This document shows positions 7,964-16,373 of a stretch of 42,468 nucleotides of DNA, piece after piece. The number at the start of each line of letters is the position of its first letter. Within the stretch, counting starts at the first letter, position 1. The position numbers were made by a program, and so were the translations under genes. A model generated the notes under the pieces. The model searched no databases. It saw only the letters and a list, made by a program, of their open reading frames with translations, and was not told where the DNA came from. Origin of the DNA: Nitrospirota bacterium (GTDB taxonomy: Bacteria; Nitrospirota; Leptospirillia; Leptospirillales; Leptospirillaceae). Location: positions 1 through 42,468 of the forward strand of contig JAJYYA010000023.1 of NCBI GenBank assembly GCA_021801345.1, in the 5' to 3' direction.

Positions 7964-8040
7964 TGGTCGGGGCGAAAGGATTTGAACCTTCGACCACTCC
8001 CACCCCAAGGGAGTGCGCTACCGGGCTGCGCCACGCCCCG
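7964..8040 (-). tRNA. tRNA-Pro (anticodon GGG)
   Basis: The minus strand folds as a 77-base cloverleaf with C1-G72 acceptor (CGGGGCG/CGCCCCG), a T arm containing GGTTCAAATCC and an anticodon arm CTCCC-TTGGGGT-GGGAG giving GGG. The 3' CCA is encoded, followed by a T-rich trailer (TTTTCTTTTTCTG). The C1-G72 pair with A73 is typical of bacterial tRNA-Pro. It lies 26 bases after merR. Confidence 0.95.
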
Positions 8041-8066
8041 ACAGAAAAAAAACGACATCCCCCACT

Positions 8067-8414
8067 CTACTCGAGCTTCTCATCGTTTTCGGAAAGGATG
8101 GAGAGTCCTTTCCGGACCTCGAGGAGAAGTCCCTCGACGGTCGGAGCGTCGAGCAGGGGGGGACGTTTTTCAAGGATGTTCCGGACGCTGGGAACGGTCC
8201 GGCCCTCGTGCTTCAAAAGATCAATGATCCGGGCGAGAAAGGCGAGATCGCCCTCCGAATACTCCCTGTGCCCTCCCCGAGTCTTGGCGGGAGCCAGCAT
8301 GGGAAAGGCCTTTTCCCAAGAGCGGAGCGTCGTGATCGGAATACCCAGAAGGGCCGACGCTTCACCGATCTTGTACTTTCTTCCGGAGGCAGCCACCCGA
8401 TGTCCTCGCCCCAT
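8067..8414 (-). CDS. MerR-family transcriptional regulator
   Basis: This 115-residue protein has a winged-helix N-terminus ([24 protein letters not shown], then a [17 protein letters not shown] wing) and a short helical C-terminus without cysteines for metal sensing. It matches the small MerR proteins found between ihfA and tRNA-Pro in many Gram-negative bacteria. The ATG 8414 has no clear ribosome site and sits in a 14-base tandem repeat; GTG 8396, with GAGGA six bases upstream, is a good alternative giving 109 residues. No ligand can be assigned. Confidence 0.9.
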   Translation of the reverse strand: MGRGHRVAASGRKYKIGEASALLGIPITTLRSWEKAFPMLAPAKTRGGHREYSEGDLAFLARIIDLLKHEGRTVPSVRNILEKRPPLLDAPTVEGLLLEVRKGLSILSENDEKLE

Positions 8415-8436
8415 GATCCGGGCCCCATGATCCGGG
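8409..8436. repeat. Perfect 14-bp tandem repeat over the merR start
   Basis: CCCCATGATCCGGG occurs twice without a gap (8409-8422 and 8423-8436). A partial third copy, TGATCCGG, follows at 8441. Each full unit contains a minus-strand ATG; the two are 14 bases apart and therefore in different frames, so only one matches merR. Adding or losing a unit would move the start signals. Confidence 0.75.
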
Positions 8437-8504
8437 CAATTGATCCGGCCCGAATCCGCGGCCGATTCAGATCGGGCCGCGTTCGGTCAGAATCCCGACC
8501 GGAC

Positions 8505-8825
8505 TCAGCCCTTTCTGGGTGAACCGGAAGATGCGGACCTTCCCGTTTCCTCTTCGCCCCAGAAATGACGAGTCGGCCGAAAGACGACCACACTGTGGCT
8601 CTTGATAAGAAGCGGCTCGCCCGTCTTGGGGTTCCTGCCGAGGCGATCTTCGCGCTTGCGAACCTCGAAGGTTCCAAAACCGGTGAGCTTCACGGATTCC
8701 CCCGCAAGCACGGCATTTGTGATCTCTTCGATCACGAAGTCGAGAGCCTCCCGGACGGTCTTCCGGGGAAGGCTGGCGCCTCCGCCGTTGTTTCGGGTGT
8801 ATTCGACAATGTCAGTTCTGTTCAA
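8505..8825 (-). CDS. ihfA: Integration host factor alpha-type DNA-bending protein
   Basis: HU/IHF-family protein of 106 residues. It shows the helical N-terminus (REALDFVIEEITNAVLAGE), the SVKLTGFGTFEVRKRE strand region, the RLGRNPKTGEPLLI beta arm that inserts in the minor groove with its conserved Asn-Pro, and VVVFRPTRHF. The start is TTG 8825 with AAGGAGG five bases upstream. The order ihfA-merR-tRNA-Pro is a conserved arrangement, which supports the alpha assignment; in proteobacteria pheST usually precedes, and it is absent here. IHF commonly assists sigma-54 promoters, and one such promoter is in this window. Confidence 0.88.
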   Translation of the reverse strand: MNRTDIVEYTRNNGGGASLPRKTVREALDFVIEEITNAVLAGESVKLTGFGTFEVRKREDRLGRNPKTGEPLLIKSHSVVVFRPTRHFWGEEETGRSASSGSPRKG

Positions 8826-8851
8826 GAGCGCCTCCTTCGGTTCAGTCGGAT

Positions 8852-8881
8852 ATCATAAGGGGTTGGCCCACGAAATGTCAA
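8852..8881 (-). promoter_or_regulatory. Sigma-70 promoter of ihfA-merR(-tRNA-Pro)
   Basis: On the minus strand a perfect TTGACA (8876-8881) is followed after 18 bases by TATGAT (8852-8857). Transcription would begin near 8846, about 20 bases before the TTG start of ihfA and just ahead of its ribosome site. Confidence 0.7.
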
Positions 8882-8972
8882 CCTGACCTCGAAAAATAAA
8901 AAAAACGCCTCCGCCCCCTCCTTCTGTCCCACCAAAAGGGGCAAAGACCGGAAGATTCCGTTCGGACTGCGA

Positions 8973-9794
8973 TCAGTCCGCCTCCTCCTCGTCAGTCTTG
9001 CGAAAAGGGCCGCACGGCCTCTTCGGAGCGCAGATGCCCCGCCGGCTTTCAAGGACGAAGGAGACGATCTCCGCCACCTCGGGACAGGGGGCAAGGTAGG
9101 CCGAAAGCGCCCGTCTGTCGAGGGGGCCGGCAAGAAGCCACTCCTTGTAGAACCTCTCCACCGCCTCGATCGTCTCCCGTGGCAGTCCTGCGCGTCTTAA
9201 GCCCACCCGATTGATCGTCCGAAGGGTATGGGTTCCGTCCATGATGGCAAAGGGGGGAACGTCACGACTTGTCCGGGAGCCGCCCCGGAGAAGGGCGAGC
9301 CGGCCGATCCGGACAAACTGGTGAACGAGCACCCCCCCCGAAAGAAAGGCGCCCTCCCCCACGACGACATGGCCTGCCAGAAGAACGCCGTTGGCAAGGA
9401 TTGCCCGGTCTTCCACGAGACAGTTGTGGGCCACATGGGCCCCGGACATAAGGAGGGTACGGGATCCGATGACGGTCGTCGACCCCTCCTTCGTCCCCCG
9501 GTGGATGGTGACATACTCCCGGATCTCGTTTTCGTCGCCGATCGTCGTTCGGGTGGGCGCGCCATGGTAGGAGTGGTCCTGGGGCTCATGGCCGATCACC
9601 GCTCCGGGGTGAACCCGGTTCGCGCGGCCCATCGTCACGAGGGGCCCGACCGAGACCCTCTCCATCAGGACCGACCCCTCCCCGATCGTCGTGGGCCCCT
9701 TGACGACGCAAAAGGGCCCCACCGAGACGCCGGCGCCAAACTCGACCGTCCGGTCGACGATGGCGGTGGGATGGATATCGACCTTACCCGTCAA
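8973..9794 (-). CDS. lpxA: Acyl-ACP--UDP-N-acetylglucosamine O-acyltransferase
   Basis: First enzyme of lipid A synthesis, a trimeric left-handed beta helix acting in the cytosol. Hexapeptide repeats run through the first 180 residues (HPTAIVDRTVEFGAGVSVGP, IGEGSVLMERVSVG). GAHVAHNC carries the catalytic His, and REYVTIHRGT plus a DVPPFAIMDGTH turn lead into the C-terminal helical domain. The start is taken as TTG 9794, eleven bases inside cimA, with GGGAG nine bases upstream; this gives 273 residues, close to the usual 260. The usual lpxD-fabZ-lpxB neighbours are missing: it is the last gene of an amino-acid operon. A T8 run lies downstream. Confidence 0.9.
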   Translation of the reverse strand: MTGKVDIHPTAIVDRTVEFGAGVSVGPFCVVKGPTTIGEGSVLMERVSVGPLVTMGRANRVHPGAVIGHEPQDHSYHGAPTRTTIGDENEIREYVTIHRGTKEGSTTVIGSRTLLMSGAHVAHNCLVEDRAILANGVLLAGHVVVGEGAFLSGGVLVHQFVRIGRLALLRGGSRTSRDVPPFAIMDGTHTLRTINRVGLRRAGLPRETIEAVERFYKEWLLAGPLDRRALSAYLAPCPEVAEIVSFVLESRRGICAPKRPCGPFRKTDEEEAD

Positions 9795-11406
9795 GACGGC
9801 GGGCTCCCGTGGTGAGGAGATAGTGTTCGACGCTGTCCTTGAGGGCGTCGAGAGAGGCTTCGATGACATTTTCCGAGACCCCCACCGTCCCCCACTTGCT
9901 TCGTCCATCGGTGGACTCGACAAGAACCCGAACCCGAGAGGCCGTCCCGGCGATCCCCGAGAGAACCCGGACCTTGTAGTCGAGAAGGGCGATGTGGCGC
10001 ACCTCGGGATAGAAGGTGGCCAGCGCCTTCCTGAGGGCGTTGTCTAAAGCGTTGACAGGGCCGTTTCCCAAAGCCGCCGTGTGCTCGGACTGAGCCCCCA
10101 CCCTCACCTGAACCGTCGCCTCCGAATAGCCTGCCCCCTGCCCTCGCCCCATGGCGATCCGGAAGAAGTCGATGACGAAGTAGGGGGCCGTCTTTTCGAT
10201 CGCTTCACGCATCAGAAGCTCGAAGGAGGCATCGGCCCCCTCGAACTGATACCCCGCAAACTCCATCTCCTTGAGCCGGGCGAGAAGTCCCGCGAGATGC
10301 CCGTCGCCCTCTTCGATCGCGAGGCCGTACTGCCGGGCCTTCTCCACAAGATTCGAGCGCCCCGACTGCTCCGAGAGAAGAATCCTCTGGCGGTTGCCCA
10401 CGATTTCGGGGCGAATATGCTCGTAGGCCCGCGCCACCTTGCGGACAGCGTGCACATGGACTCCGGCCTTGTGGGCAAAGGCCGACTCGCCCACGAAGGG
10501 CATGTTTTTCGGGAGCGCCCGATTGGAGAGCTCCGAAACAAAAGCCGCCGCGTCGCGAAGTCTCGCCATGGCCGCGGGCTCCATGACGGAGAACCCCATC
10601 TTGAGAGCCAAGTTTGGGGCCACCGAGACGAGATTGGCGTTCCCGCAGCGTTCCCCGATGCCATTGATCGTCCCATGGACAGAGCGGGCGCCCGCGGAGA
10701 CGGCGGCAAGAGAGTTGGCCACCGCAAGCTCGGAGTCGTTGTGGGCGTGAATGCCGATCGCCCCCCCCACTTCCTCCGTTACGCGACGGGTGGCCTCTGC
10801 CACATGCCCGGGAAGGCTCCCCCCGTTCGTGTCGCAGAGGACAATCCAGTCGGCTCCGGCCAATTTCGCCGCCCGGACCGTCTCGAGGGCAAAGTCGGGA
10901 TCTTCGGCAAATCCGTCGAAGAAGTGCTCGGCGTCGTAAACGACCTCGCGTCCGTTCTGCTTTAGAAAGTCGACCGTCTCGCCGATCATCGCAAGGTTCT
11001 GTTCCCGGGAAAGCCCCAGGATCTCCCGGACATGGAGACGCCAGGACTTGCCGAAGATCGTCACGACAGGGGTTTGGGCCGCAAGGAGATCGGCCACCAC
11101 CGGATCCTGGGAGACGGAGTTTCCCGCCTTCCGGGTACTTCCGAAGGCCGCAATCCGGGAGGTGTTAAGGTCGAGTTCCCGGACCCGGGAGAAAAACTCC
11201 CGGTCCTTGGGGTTGGCGCCCGGCCAGCCTCCCTCGATGGTCGCGATCCCGAGGGAGTCGAGAAGGGTGACGATCCGAAGCTTGTCCTCGAGCGTGAAGG
11301 AGATGTCCTCCATCTGAGAGCCGTCCCGGAGAGTCGTATCGTAGAGAAAGACCCGGGAGGAAGACTCCTTTTCCGAGTCGCTATCCACGGGGAGGATCTC
11401 CGGCAT
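9784..11406 (-). CDS. cimA: (R)-citramalate synthase
   Basis: Condenses pyruvate with acetyl-CoA to citramalate, opening the threonine-independent route to isoleucine. The catalytic TIM barrel begins with VFLYDTTLRDGSQ and has IEGGWPGANPKDREFF, typical of the citramalate rather than the isopropylmalate branch, plus IHAHNDSELAVANS with the metal-binding His pair and GTINGIGERCGN. The C-terminal part (after about residue 390) is the LeuA-type regulatory domain with GNGPVNALDNALRKAL. ATG 11406 gives 540 residues and overlaps lysC by 26 bases; TTG 11451 is a weaker alternative. The presence of both cimA and a threonine operon suggests isoleucine is uncoupled from threonine. Confidence 0.93.
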   Translation of the reverse strand: MPEILPVDSDSEKESSSRVFLYDTTLRDGSQMEDISFTLEDKLRIVTLLDSLGIATIEGGWPGANPKDREFFSRVRELDLNTSRIAAFGSTRKAGNSVSQDPVVADLLAAQTPVVTIFGKSWRLHVREILGLSREQNLAMIGETVDFLKQNGREVVYDAEHFFDGFAEDPDFALETVRAAKLAGADWIVLCDTNGGSLPGHVAEATRRVTEEVGGAIGIHAHNDSELAVANSLAAVSAGARSVHGTINGIGERCGNANLVSVAPNLALKMGFSVMEPAAMARLRDAAAFVSELSNRALPKNMPFVGESAFAHKAGVHVHAVRKVARAYEHIRPEIVGNRQRILLSEQSGRSNLVEKARQYGLAIEEGDGHLAGLLARLKEMEFAGYQFEGADASFELLMREAIEKTAPYFVIDFFRIAMGRGQGAGYSEATVQVRVGAQSEHTAALGNGPVNALDNALRKALATFYPEVRHIALLDYKVRVLSGIAGTASRVRVLVESTDGRSKWGTVGVSENVIEASLDALKDSVEHYLLTTGARRLDG

Positions 11407-12622
11407 CGCTTTTGTCGAGCCCGAAGGAGGAGTGGATGACCCGGGCGGCAAGCTCTCCGTACTTTTCGTCGATGAGGCAGGAGATCTTGATCTCGGAGGT
11501 CGAGATCATGAGGATATTGATCCCCTCCCCCGCCAGGGTCTCGAACATCCGGGCCGCCACGCCCGAGTGCGAGCGCATGCCGACCCCCACGATCGAAATC
11601 TTGCTGATGTCCTCGCGGCATTTGACCTCGCCGGCCCCGATGCGGGAAGCGACCGCCCCGGCGATGCGAAGGGTCTTCCGGGCCTCGGAGCGGGGCACGG
11701 TAAAGGAGATGTCGGTAAGGTGGTCCTGACCCACGTTCTGGACGATCATGTCCACGATGAGGGCATTGTCGGAGAGCTCGCGAAAAAGTGTCGCCGCAAG
11801 CCCAGGGCGATCGGGGACGTCGCAAACGACCACCTGTGCCTGATTCCTGTCGAGCGTCACCCCTGAAACAACCATCTGTTCCATCGTCCTGTCTTCCTCC
11901 GTAACATAGGTTCCCGGATCCTCGGAAAAGGTCGAAAGGACCCGGAGCGGCATCCGGTAGCGCATGGCGAACTCGACCGAACGCGAATGAAGGACCTTGG
12001 CCCCCAGGGCCGCCATTTCGAGCATCTCCTCGTAGGAGACCTTCTCGAGCTTTTTGGCCCGGGGAACCATGTTGGGATCCGCGGTAAAGACTCCGGTGAC
12101 ATCGGTATAGATGTCGCAGCGGTCAGCCGAAATCGCAACGGCAAGCGCAACCGCGGTGGTGTCGGAGCCTCCCCGGCCCAGCGTCGTCACGTCCTCCGAC
12201 GGCGAAATTCCCTGGAATCCGGCCACCACCGGGACAAGACCATCGGCCATCGCACGCTCGAGGCGCGAGCCGTCGATGTGCTCGATCCGCGCCTTGGTAT
12301 GGGTGCTGTCGGTATAGATCCCCACCTGGCGCCCCGAAAAGGAGCGGGACGGGATCCCGTCAGCCGACAGGGCCATCGACAGAAGCGCGCTCGTGATCCT
12401 CTCTCCCGAGGAGAGCAGCATGTCGAGCTCCCGGTCGGAAGGATCCGGAGTAATCTCCTGAGCCAGACGAATCAGGCGGTCTGTGTCCCCCGCCATGGCG
12501 CTGACCACCGCCACCACCTCGTGGCCCTCGCGCCGGACCCTCGCCACGCGGCCCGCCACGTGGCGGATGCGCTCGACATCCCGGACGGAGGTTCCGCCGA
12601 ACTTCATGACAATACGCGACAT
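11381..12622 (-). CDS. lysC: Aspartate kinase
   Basis: Phosphorylates aspartate, the entry step for lysine, methionine and threonine. The kinase domain starts with IVMKFGGTSVRD and has LLSSGERITSALLS and TTLGRGGSDTTAVALA; two ACT domains follow from about residue 260 (CDVPDRPGLAATLF; ISIVGVGMRSHSGVAARMFE), so allosteric control by lysine or threonine is expected. It has 413 residues, the usual length for a monofunctional class. ATG 12622 has AAAGGA upstream and overlaps the preceding ApgM-like gene by 19 bases. An internal start at Met247 may yield a separate regulatory subunit. Confidence 0.97.
   Translation of the reverse strand: MSRIVMKFGGTSVRDVERIRHVAGRVARVRREGHEVVAVVSAMAGDTDRLIRLAQEITPDPSDRELDMLLSSGERITSALLSMALSADGIPSRSFSGRQVGIYTDSTHTKARIEHIDGSRLERAMADGLVPVVAGFQGISPSEDVTTLGRGGSDTTAVALAVAISADRCDIYTDVTGVFTADPNMVPRAKKLEKVSYEEMLEMAALGAKVLHSRSVEFAMRYRMPLRVLSTFSEDPGTYVTEEDRTMEQMVVSGVTLDRNQAQVVVCDVPDRPGLAATLFRELSDNALIVDMIVQNVGQDHLTDISFTVPRSEARKTLRIAGAVASRIGAGEVKCREDISKISIVGVGMRSHSGVAARMFETLAGEGINILMISTSEIKISCLIDEKYGELAARVIHSSFGLDKSDAGDPPRG
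11882..11900 (-). promoter_or_regulatory. Internal translation start inside lysC (beta subunit)
   Basis: GGAGG (11896-11900) is followed after 11 bases by ATG 11884, codon 247, exactly ahead of the ACT region (MEQMVVSGVT). In Bacillus subtilis and Corynebacterium an in-frame internal start at the same place produces the small beta subunit of an alpha2-beta2 kinase. Use of this site here is inferred. Confidence 0.5.
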
Positions 12623-13938
12623 GGCGTCCTTTCGGTTAAAGTCATCTCCCGGCCGCCGTCGGGCCAGGGGTTCGCCGAAGGCTGCCTGTCGGAGAAAAGC
12701 AGGAAGTTCCAGCGATCGATCGGGAACAGCTCGACGTCGGCCGCACTCTCTTCGGTCATTCTTCGGCCCCCCCCCCGAACCGGATCGGAGGAGTCGCCAG
12801 GACGGAGAACCTGAAGATCCTCCGCTCTCACGAGAAGCGCCGGCACGGGACCGGCCTCGTGGTTGCCCGTCCGAGGAGAGCTCTGGTGGTCGGAGGTGAT
12901 CCCCAGGGCGCCGACCTCTCCCGAACGGAGAGCCTCGACGAGGGGGCCCAGAACCTCCCTGTCGAAGCGTTCGAGAAAGGCCCTCTTCGACAGCGGGTCC
13001 CTCCGGTGGCTCGCCATATCGAAGCCTTCGATGTGGAGAACGACCCGACTCGCGCCCTGTGCCAGGGCCTCCCGAGTCCGGAGAAGCTTTTCGGAGAGAT
13101 CGGTGTCGGTCTCGCCCGTGGCCCGGAAGAGAGGGAGCGTATCGTAGCCTGCCATCTTTCCCAGTGCCCGGACAAGCGGCGCCTGCGCCACGAGGAAGCG
13201 ACCCGGAAGGGGGACGGGAGAAGAGTCCGGCCTCTCCCCTCCCCCCCAGAGCCAGAGACCGGGCTCTCCCTCCTCGCTCCCCTCAGAAAACAGGGTACGA
13301 CATTCCCGGGAAAACCACCCGCAAAGTCCCTCCGAGCGAAGGGCCTCCGTGCCCCTTTTTCCGGACCGGGGAGGCTGTCCCGGAGAGGCAGTCCCGTCGA
13401 GCGTCAGCGGCCCCGGGAAGGCCGCCACCATTCGAAGGATGGCCCCCCCCCCGGTCCGAGGGCCGATCTCCGGAGCCCGGACGGGAAGAAGAACGAACTC
13501 GGGGTTCGGAGGAAGCCGGTCGAGGAGGGCCGTCCAGAGCGACGACTCCCGCTCCGGGTCGTTCACGTAGGACAAGAGGGTCCCATCGGGCCCAAAGCGC
13601 GCCGGAGTCGCGACATAAAACCAGGAGGACGTCCCCCATGGGTCGTTTCTCCCGCTCTCCGACAGAAGCGCCAGAAGCCCCCCGCGAGAGACCCGGAACG
13701 CCCCCTCCTCCCTTGGATCCCCCAGGCCAAGAAGCGCCGAGATCCCCCGCTCGGAGGTCGTCTCCTCCGCACTCGCCCCGCGTTGGGGATCGAGGCGAAA
13801 AAGACGTCCAAGACGCGCCAGGCGGTCAAGATTCGGCGTATCGGCTGAGGCAAGCGTGCTATGGGAGCCTTCCGGTTCGGCCAGGCCGTCGGCGATGATC
13901 AGGAGCGCTCCCCCGGGAAGCTCCCGAGATCCCCTCAC
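12604..13938 (-). CDS. ApgM-like alkaline-phosphatase-superfamily protein; proposed homoserine kinase
   Basis: This 444-residue protein is related to archaeal-type cofactor-independent phosphoglycerate mutase. ALLIIADGLAEPEG holds the first metal ligand, TPNLDRLARLG and SERGISALLGLGDP follow the family pattern with a candidate nucleophile Ser, and near the C-terminus HIEGFDMASHRRDP and GITSDHQSS..GNHEAGPVP supply the remaining metal ligands. It starts at GTG 13938, overlapping the thrC stop as GTGA, and runs into lysC. Between thrC and lysC it takes the place of thrB, which is not found in this window; members of this branch in threonine operons have been proposed as homoserine kinases. A true phosphoglycerate mutase role remains the alternative. 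Confidence 0.8.
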   Translation of the reverse strand: MRGSRELPGGALLIIADGLAEPEGSHSTLASADTPNLDRLARLGRLFRLDPQRGASAEETTSERGISALLGLGDPREEGAFRVSRGGLLALLSESGRNDPWGTSSWFYVATPARFGPDGTLLSYVNDPERESSLWTALLDRLPPNPEFVLLPVRAPEIGPRTGGGAILRMVAAFPGPLTLDGTASPGQPPRSGKRGTEALRSEGLCGWFSRECRTLFSEGSEEGEPGLWLWGGGERPDSSPVPLPGRFLVAQAPLVRALGKMAGYDTLPLFRATGETDTDLSEKLLRTREALAQGASRVVLHIEGFDMASHRRDPLSKRAFLERFDREVLGPLVEALRSGEVGALGITSDHQSSPRTGNHEAGPVPALLVRAEDLQVLRPGDSSDPVRGGGRRMTEESAADVELFPIDRWNFLLFSDRQPSANPWPDGGREMTLTERTPCRVLS

Positions 13939-14999
13939 GAAAACCCCAGAACGGAGAGGACCTCTTCCTTTCTGGCGGGAACGCGGATCTCGGCCGGCTG
14001 GGAGCGAAAAACGGCGTCGGGGTCCTTGAGGCCGTGGCCCGTGAGCGTGCAGACGACACGTTCCCCCCCTGAAAACGCTCCGGCCCTTGCCCTCTTCAGA
14101 AAACCGGCAAGGGAGGCGGCGGAGGCGGGCTCGCAAAAAATCCCCTCCCGGGAAGAGAGAAGATGGTAGGCTTCGAGGATCTCCTCGTCGGAGACCGAAG
14201 AGATCGCGCCCCCCGAGTCTCGGGCAGCGTCGAGCGCTCCCTGCCAGGAGGCGGGGTTGCCGATCCGGATCGCCGAGGCCACCGTCTCGGGCTTTTCCAC
14301 CACGTGGCCCAGAACGATCGGCGCCGCCCCCTCGGCCTGGATCCCCATCATGCGGGGAAGGCCCGCCATGCGGCCGGCGGCGCGGTAGGCGTTGTAGCCG
14401 GCCCAGCTTGCAGTGATATTGCCGGCGTTCCCGACCGGAAGAAAGTGGTAGTCGGGAGCCTCTCCCATCTGGTCGACAATCTCGAAGGCGACCGAGCGCT
14501 GTCCCTCGAGCCGGTCAGGATTCACGGAGTTCACGAGTGCCACCGGATGGGTACTGGCGACCTCGCGGACGATGGCAAGCGCCTGGTCGAAGAGCCCCTC
14601 CACCTGGATGACCGTTGCCCGGTGGACGATCGCCTGCGCGAGCTTTCCCCGGGAGATCTTTCCGTCGGGGATCACCACGAAGACCCGAAGTCCCGCCCGG
14701 ACACCATAGGCAGCCGCCGAGGCGGAGGTGTTTCCCGTGGACGCGCAGATGAGGGCGCGGGCCCCCCGCGCTGCCGCCCGGGAGACGGCCAGGGTCATTC
14801 CCCGGTCCTTGAAGCTTCCGGTGGGGTTGGCCCCTTCGATCTTGGCGTAAAGGGAGAGGGGAACGGGAAGATCCCGGACGATCCGATCGAGGGGAACAAG
14901 GGGCGTCCCTCCCTCCTGGAGGGTGACAACAGAGGCCGGATCGGGAGATCCGAAAAAGGGGGCGTACTCGGCCACGATGCCGCGCCAGGTGGTTCTCAT
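13935..14999 (-). CDS. thrC: Threonine synthase
   Basis: PLP enzyme converting O-phosphohomoserine to threonine. ATG 14999 shares its A with the hom TGA (TGATG), with GGAAGGG upstream; this gives 354 residues, the size of the compact bacterial class. EGGTPLVPLD at the N-terminus, the PLP-lysine motif NPTGSFKDRGMTLAVS, the LICASTGNTSASAAAYG phosphate loop and LPVGNAGNITASWAGY are clear. Its substrate must come from a homoserine kinase, and the next gene is the candidate for that step. Confidence 0.96.
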   Translation of the reverse strand: MRTTWRGIVAEYAPFFGSPDPASVVTLQEGGTPLVPLDRIVRDLPVPLSLYAKIEGANPTGSFKDRGMTLAVSRAAARGARALICASTGNTSASAAAYGVRAGLRVFVVIPDGKISRGKLAQAIVHRATVIQVEGLFDQALAIVREVASTHPVALVNSVNPDRLEGQRSVAFEIVDQMGEAPDYHFLPVGNAGNITASWAGYNAYRAAGRMAGLPRMMGIQAEGAAPIVLGHVVEKPETVASAIRIGNPASWQGALDAARDSGGAISSVSDEEILEAYHLLSSREGIFCEPASAASLAGFLKRARAGAFSGGERVVCTLTGHGLKDPDAVFRSQPAEIRVPARKEEVLSVLGFS

Positions 15000-16351
15000 C
15001 ACGACGGGGACCCTTCCATAGGAGCGGATTCGATGCGGATGACGACGGTCTTCTCGGTCACGTGAGGCGAGGCGTCGATGATGGCAAGCGCCTCCCGGAC
15101 CCGGGACTCCGTCGCCCGGTGGGTGGTGACGACGACAGGAACGGAGCCGCCCTTCTGTCGTCCCTTCTGAATGACCGACTCGATGCTGATGCCCCGTTCT
15201 CCAAGGACCCCGGAAAGATAGGAAAGCGTTCCGGGCTGGTCCTGCGCCATGAACCGGAGGTAGTACTCGGATGTGATCGAAGAGAGCGGGCAAAGCGGCC
15301 GAACCACGCGCAGTGAGACGGGCACCCCCAGAGCGGGAACCTGTCCCCGGGCATTGTGGAAGATCCCCCGGGCGCACTCCATCACATCCCCCATGACCGC
15401 CGTCGCCGTGGGGTCTCCTCCGGCGCCGCGGCCGAAAAGGAGAAGGGGACCCAAGGCCTCTCCCAGAAGCTCGATGGCGTTATAGACCCCGTCGACCTCC
15501 GCGAGCATGCTGGTCTCCTCGGGAAGAAAGCAGGGATGGACCCGGACGTCGATGCTCTCCCCTCCGTCGGTCGCAATCCCAAGAAGCTTCAAAACATAGC
15601 CGAACTCCCGGCCGAAGTCGATGTCGATGGCCTGGATATGGCGGATCCCCTCGACCGGGATCTCCGGGAGGGAGACGGGCGAACCGAAGGCCATCGCCGC
15701 AAGGATGGCGATCTTGTGGGCGGAGTCGATTCCGTCGATGTCGAAGGAGGGGTCGGCCTCGGCATACCCCAGACGCTGGGCCTCCCGCAGGGCCGTCCCG
15801 AAGTCGACCCGATCCCGGCTCATGGAGGAGAGAATATAGTTGCAGGTTCCGTTGATGATGCCCGAGACCTTGAGGATCCGGTCGCCGGCCAGACTCTCCC
15901 GAAGGGTCCGGAGAATGGGGATCCCGCCTCCGACCGAGGCCTCGAACCCCAGATCGACTCCATGGCGGGCGGCGGCCCCGAAGATCTCCTCGCCGTGATG
16001 GGCAAGAAGAGCCTTGTTGGCCGTCACGACGGACTTTCCGGCCCCGATGGCCTCCAGAACGATCGATCGGGCCGGCTCAAGACCTCCCATGAGTTCGACC
16101 ACCAGAGGGATCTCCGGGTCGGCGAGGATCTCCCGGGAGTCGGAGGTCGCACGGCATCCGGAGGGGAGGGCAAGGGAGGACAGAGCCTTAGGGTTCCTGT
16201 CGCAGACGGCGCCGAGAACAAGCGGAAAGCCCAGGCGCTGACGCAGGTGGGAGGCCTCCTTGAGAAGCAGTCGGACAAATCCCTGCCCGACCGTCCCGAG
16301 GCCGATGACGCCGACCTTTATGGAGGCGCTGTCGTTCTGTTTCTTGGTCAA
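14999..16351 (-). CDS. hom: Homoserine dehydrogenase
   Basis: NAD(P)-dependent reduction of aspartate semialdehyde to homoserine. The N-terminal Rossmann motif is VGVIGLGTVGQGF. VVTANKALLAHHG, FEASVGGGIPI and IINGTCNYILSSM mark the catalytic domain, with the conserved YAEADPSFDIDGIDSAHK segment, and a C-terminal ACT domain begins near residue 365 (FMAQDQPGTLSYLSGVLGE). It has 450 residues, normal for the ACT-containing class. The start codon is TTG 16351 with a strong GGAAGGAAG six bases upstream. Threonine feedback through the ACT domain is expected for the family. Confidence 0.97.
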   Translation of the reverse strand: MTKKQNDSASIKVGVIGLGTVGQGFVRLLLKEASHLRQRLGFPLVLGAVCDRNPKALSSLALPSGCRATSDSREILADPEIPLVVELMGGLEPARSIVLEAIGAGKSVVTANKALLAHHGEEIFGAAARHGVDLGFEASVGGGIPILRTLRESLAGDRILKVSGIINGTCNYILSSMSRDRVDFGTALREAQRLGYAEADPSFDIDGIDSAHKIAILAAMAFGSPVSLPEIPVEGIRHIQAIDIDFGREFGYVLKLLGIATDGGESIDVRVHPCFLPEETSMLAEVDGVYNAIELLGEALGPLLLFGRGAGGDPTATAVMGDVMECARGIFHNARGQVPALGVPVSLRVVRPLCPLSSITSEYYLRFMAQDQPGTLSYLSGVLGERGISIESVIQKGRQKGGSVPVVVTTHRATESRVREALAIIDASPHVTEKTVVIRIESAPMEGSPS

Positions 16352-16373
16352 GGGATTCTTCCTTCCGGATCGG

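Noticed and set aside
7771-8430. 219-codon plus-strand frame
   Set aside because: Passes through tRNA-Pro and antisense to merR.
8892-8945. T8AT5 tract after lpxA as an intrinsic terminator
   Set aside because: No convincing stem directly before the T tract; only a long-loop GCCCC/GGGGC pairing was seen.
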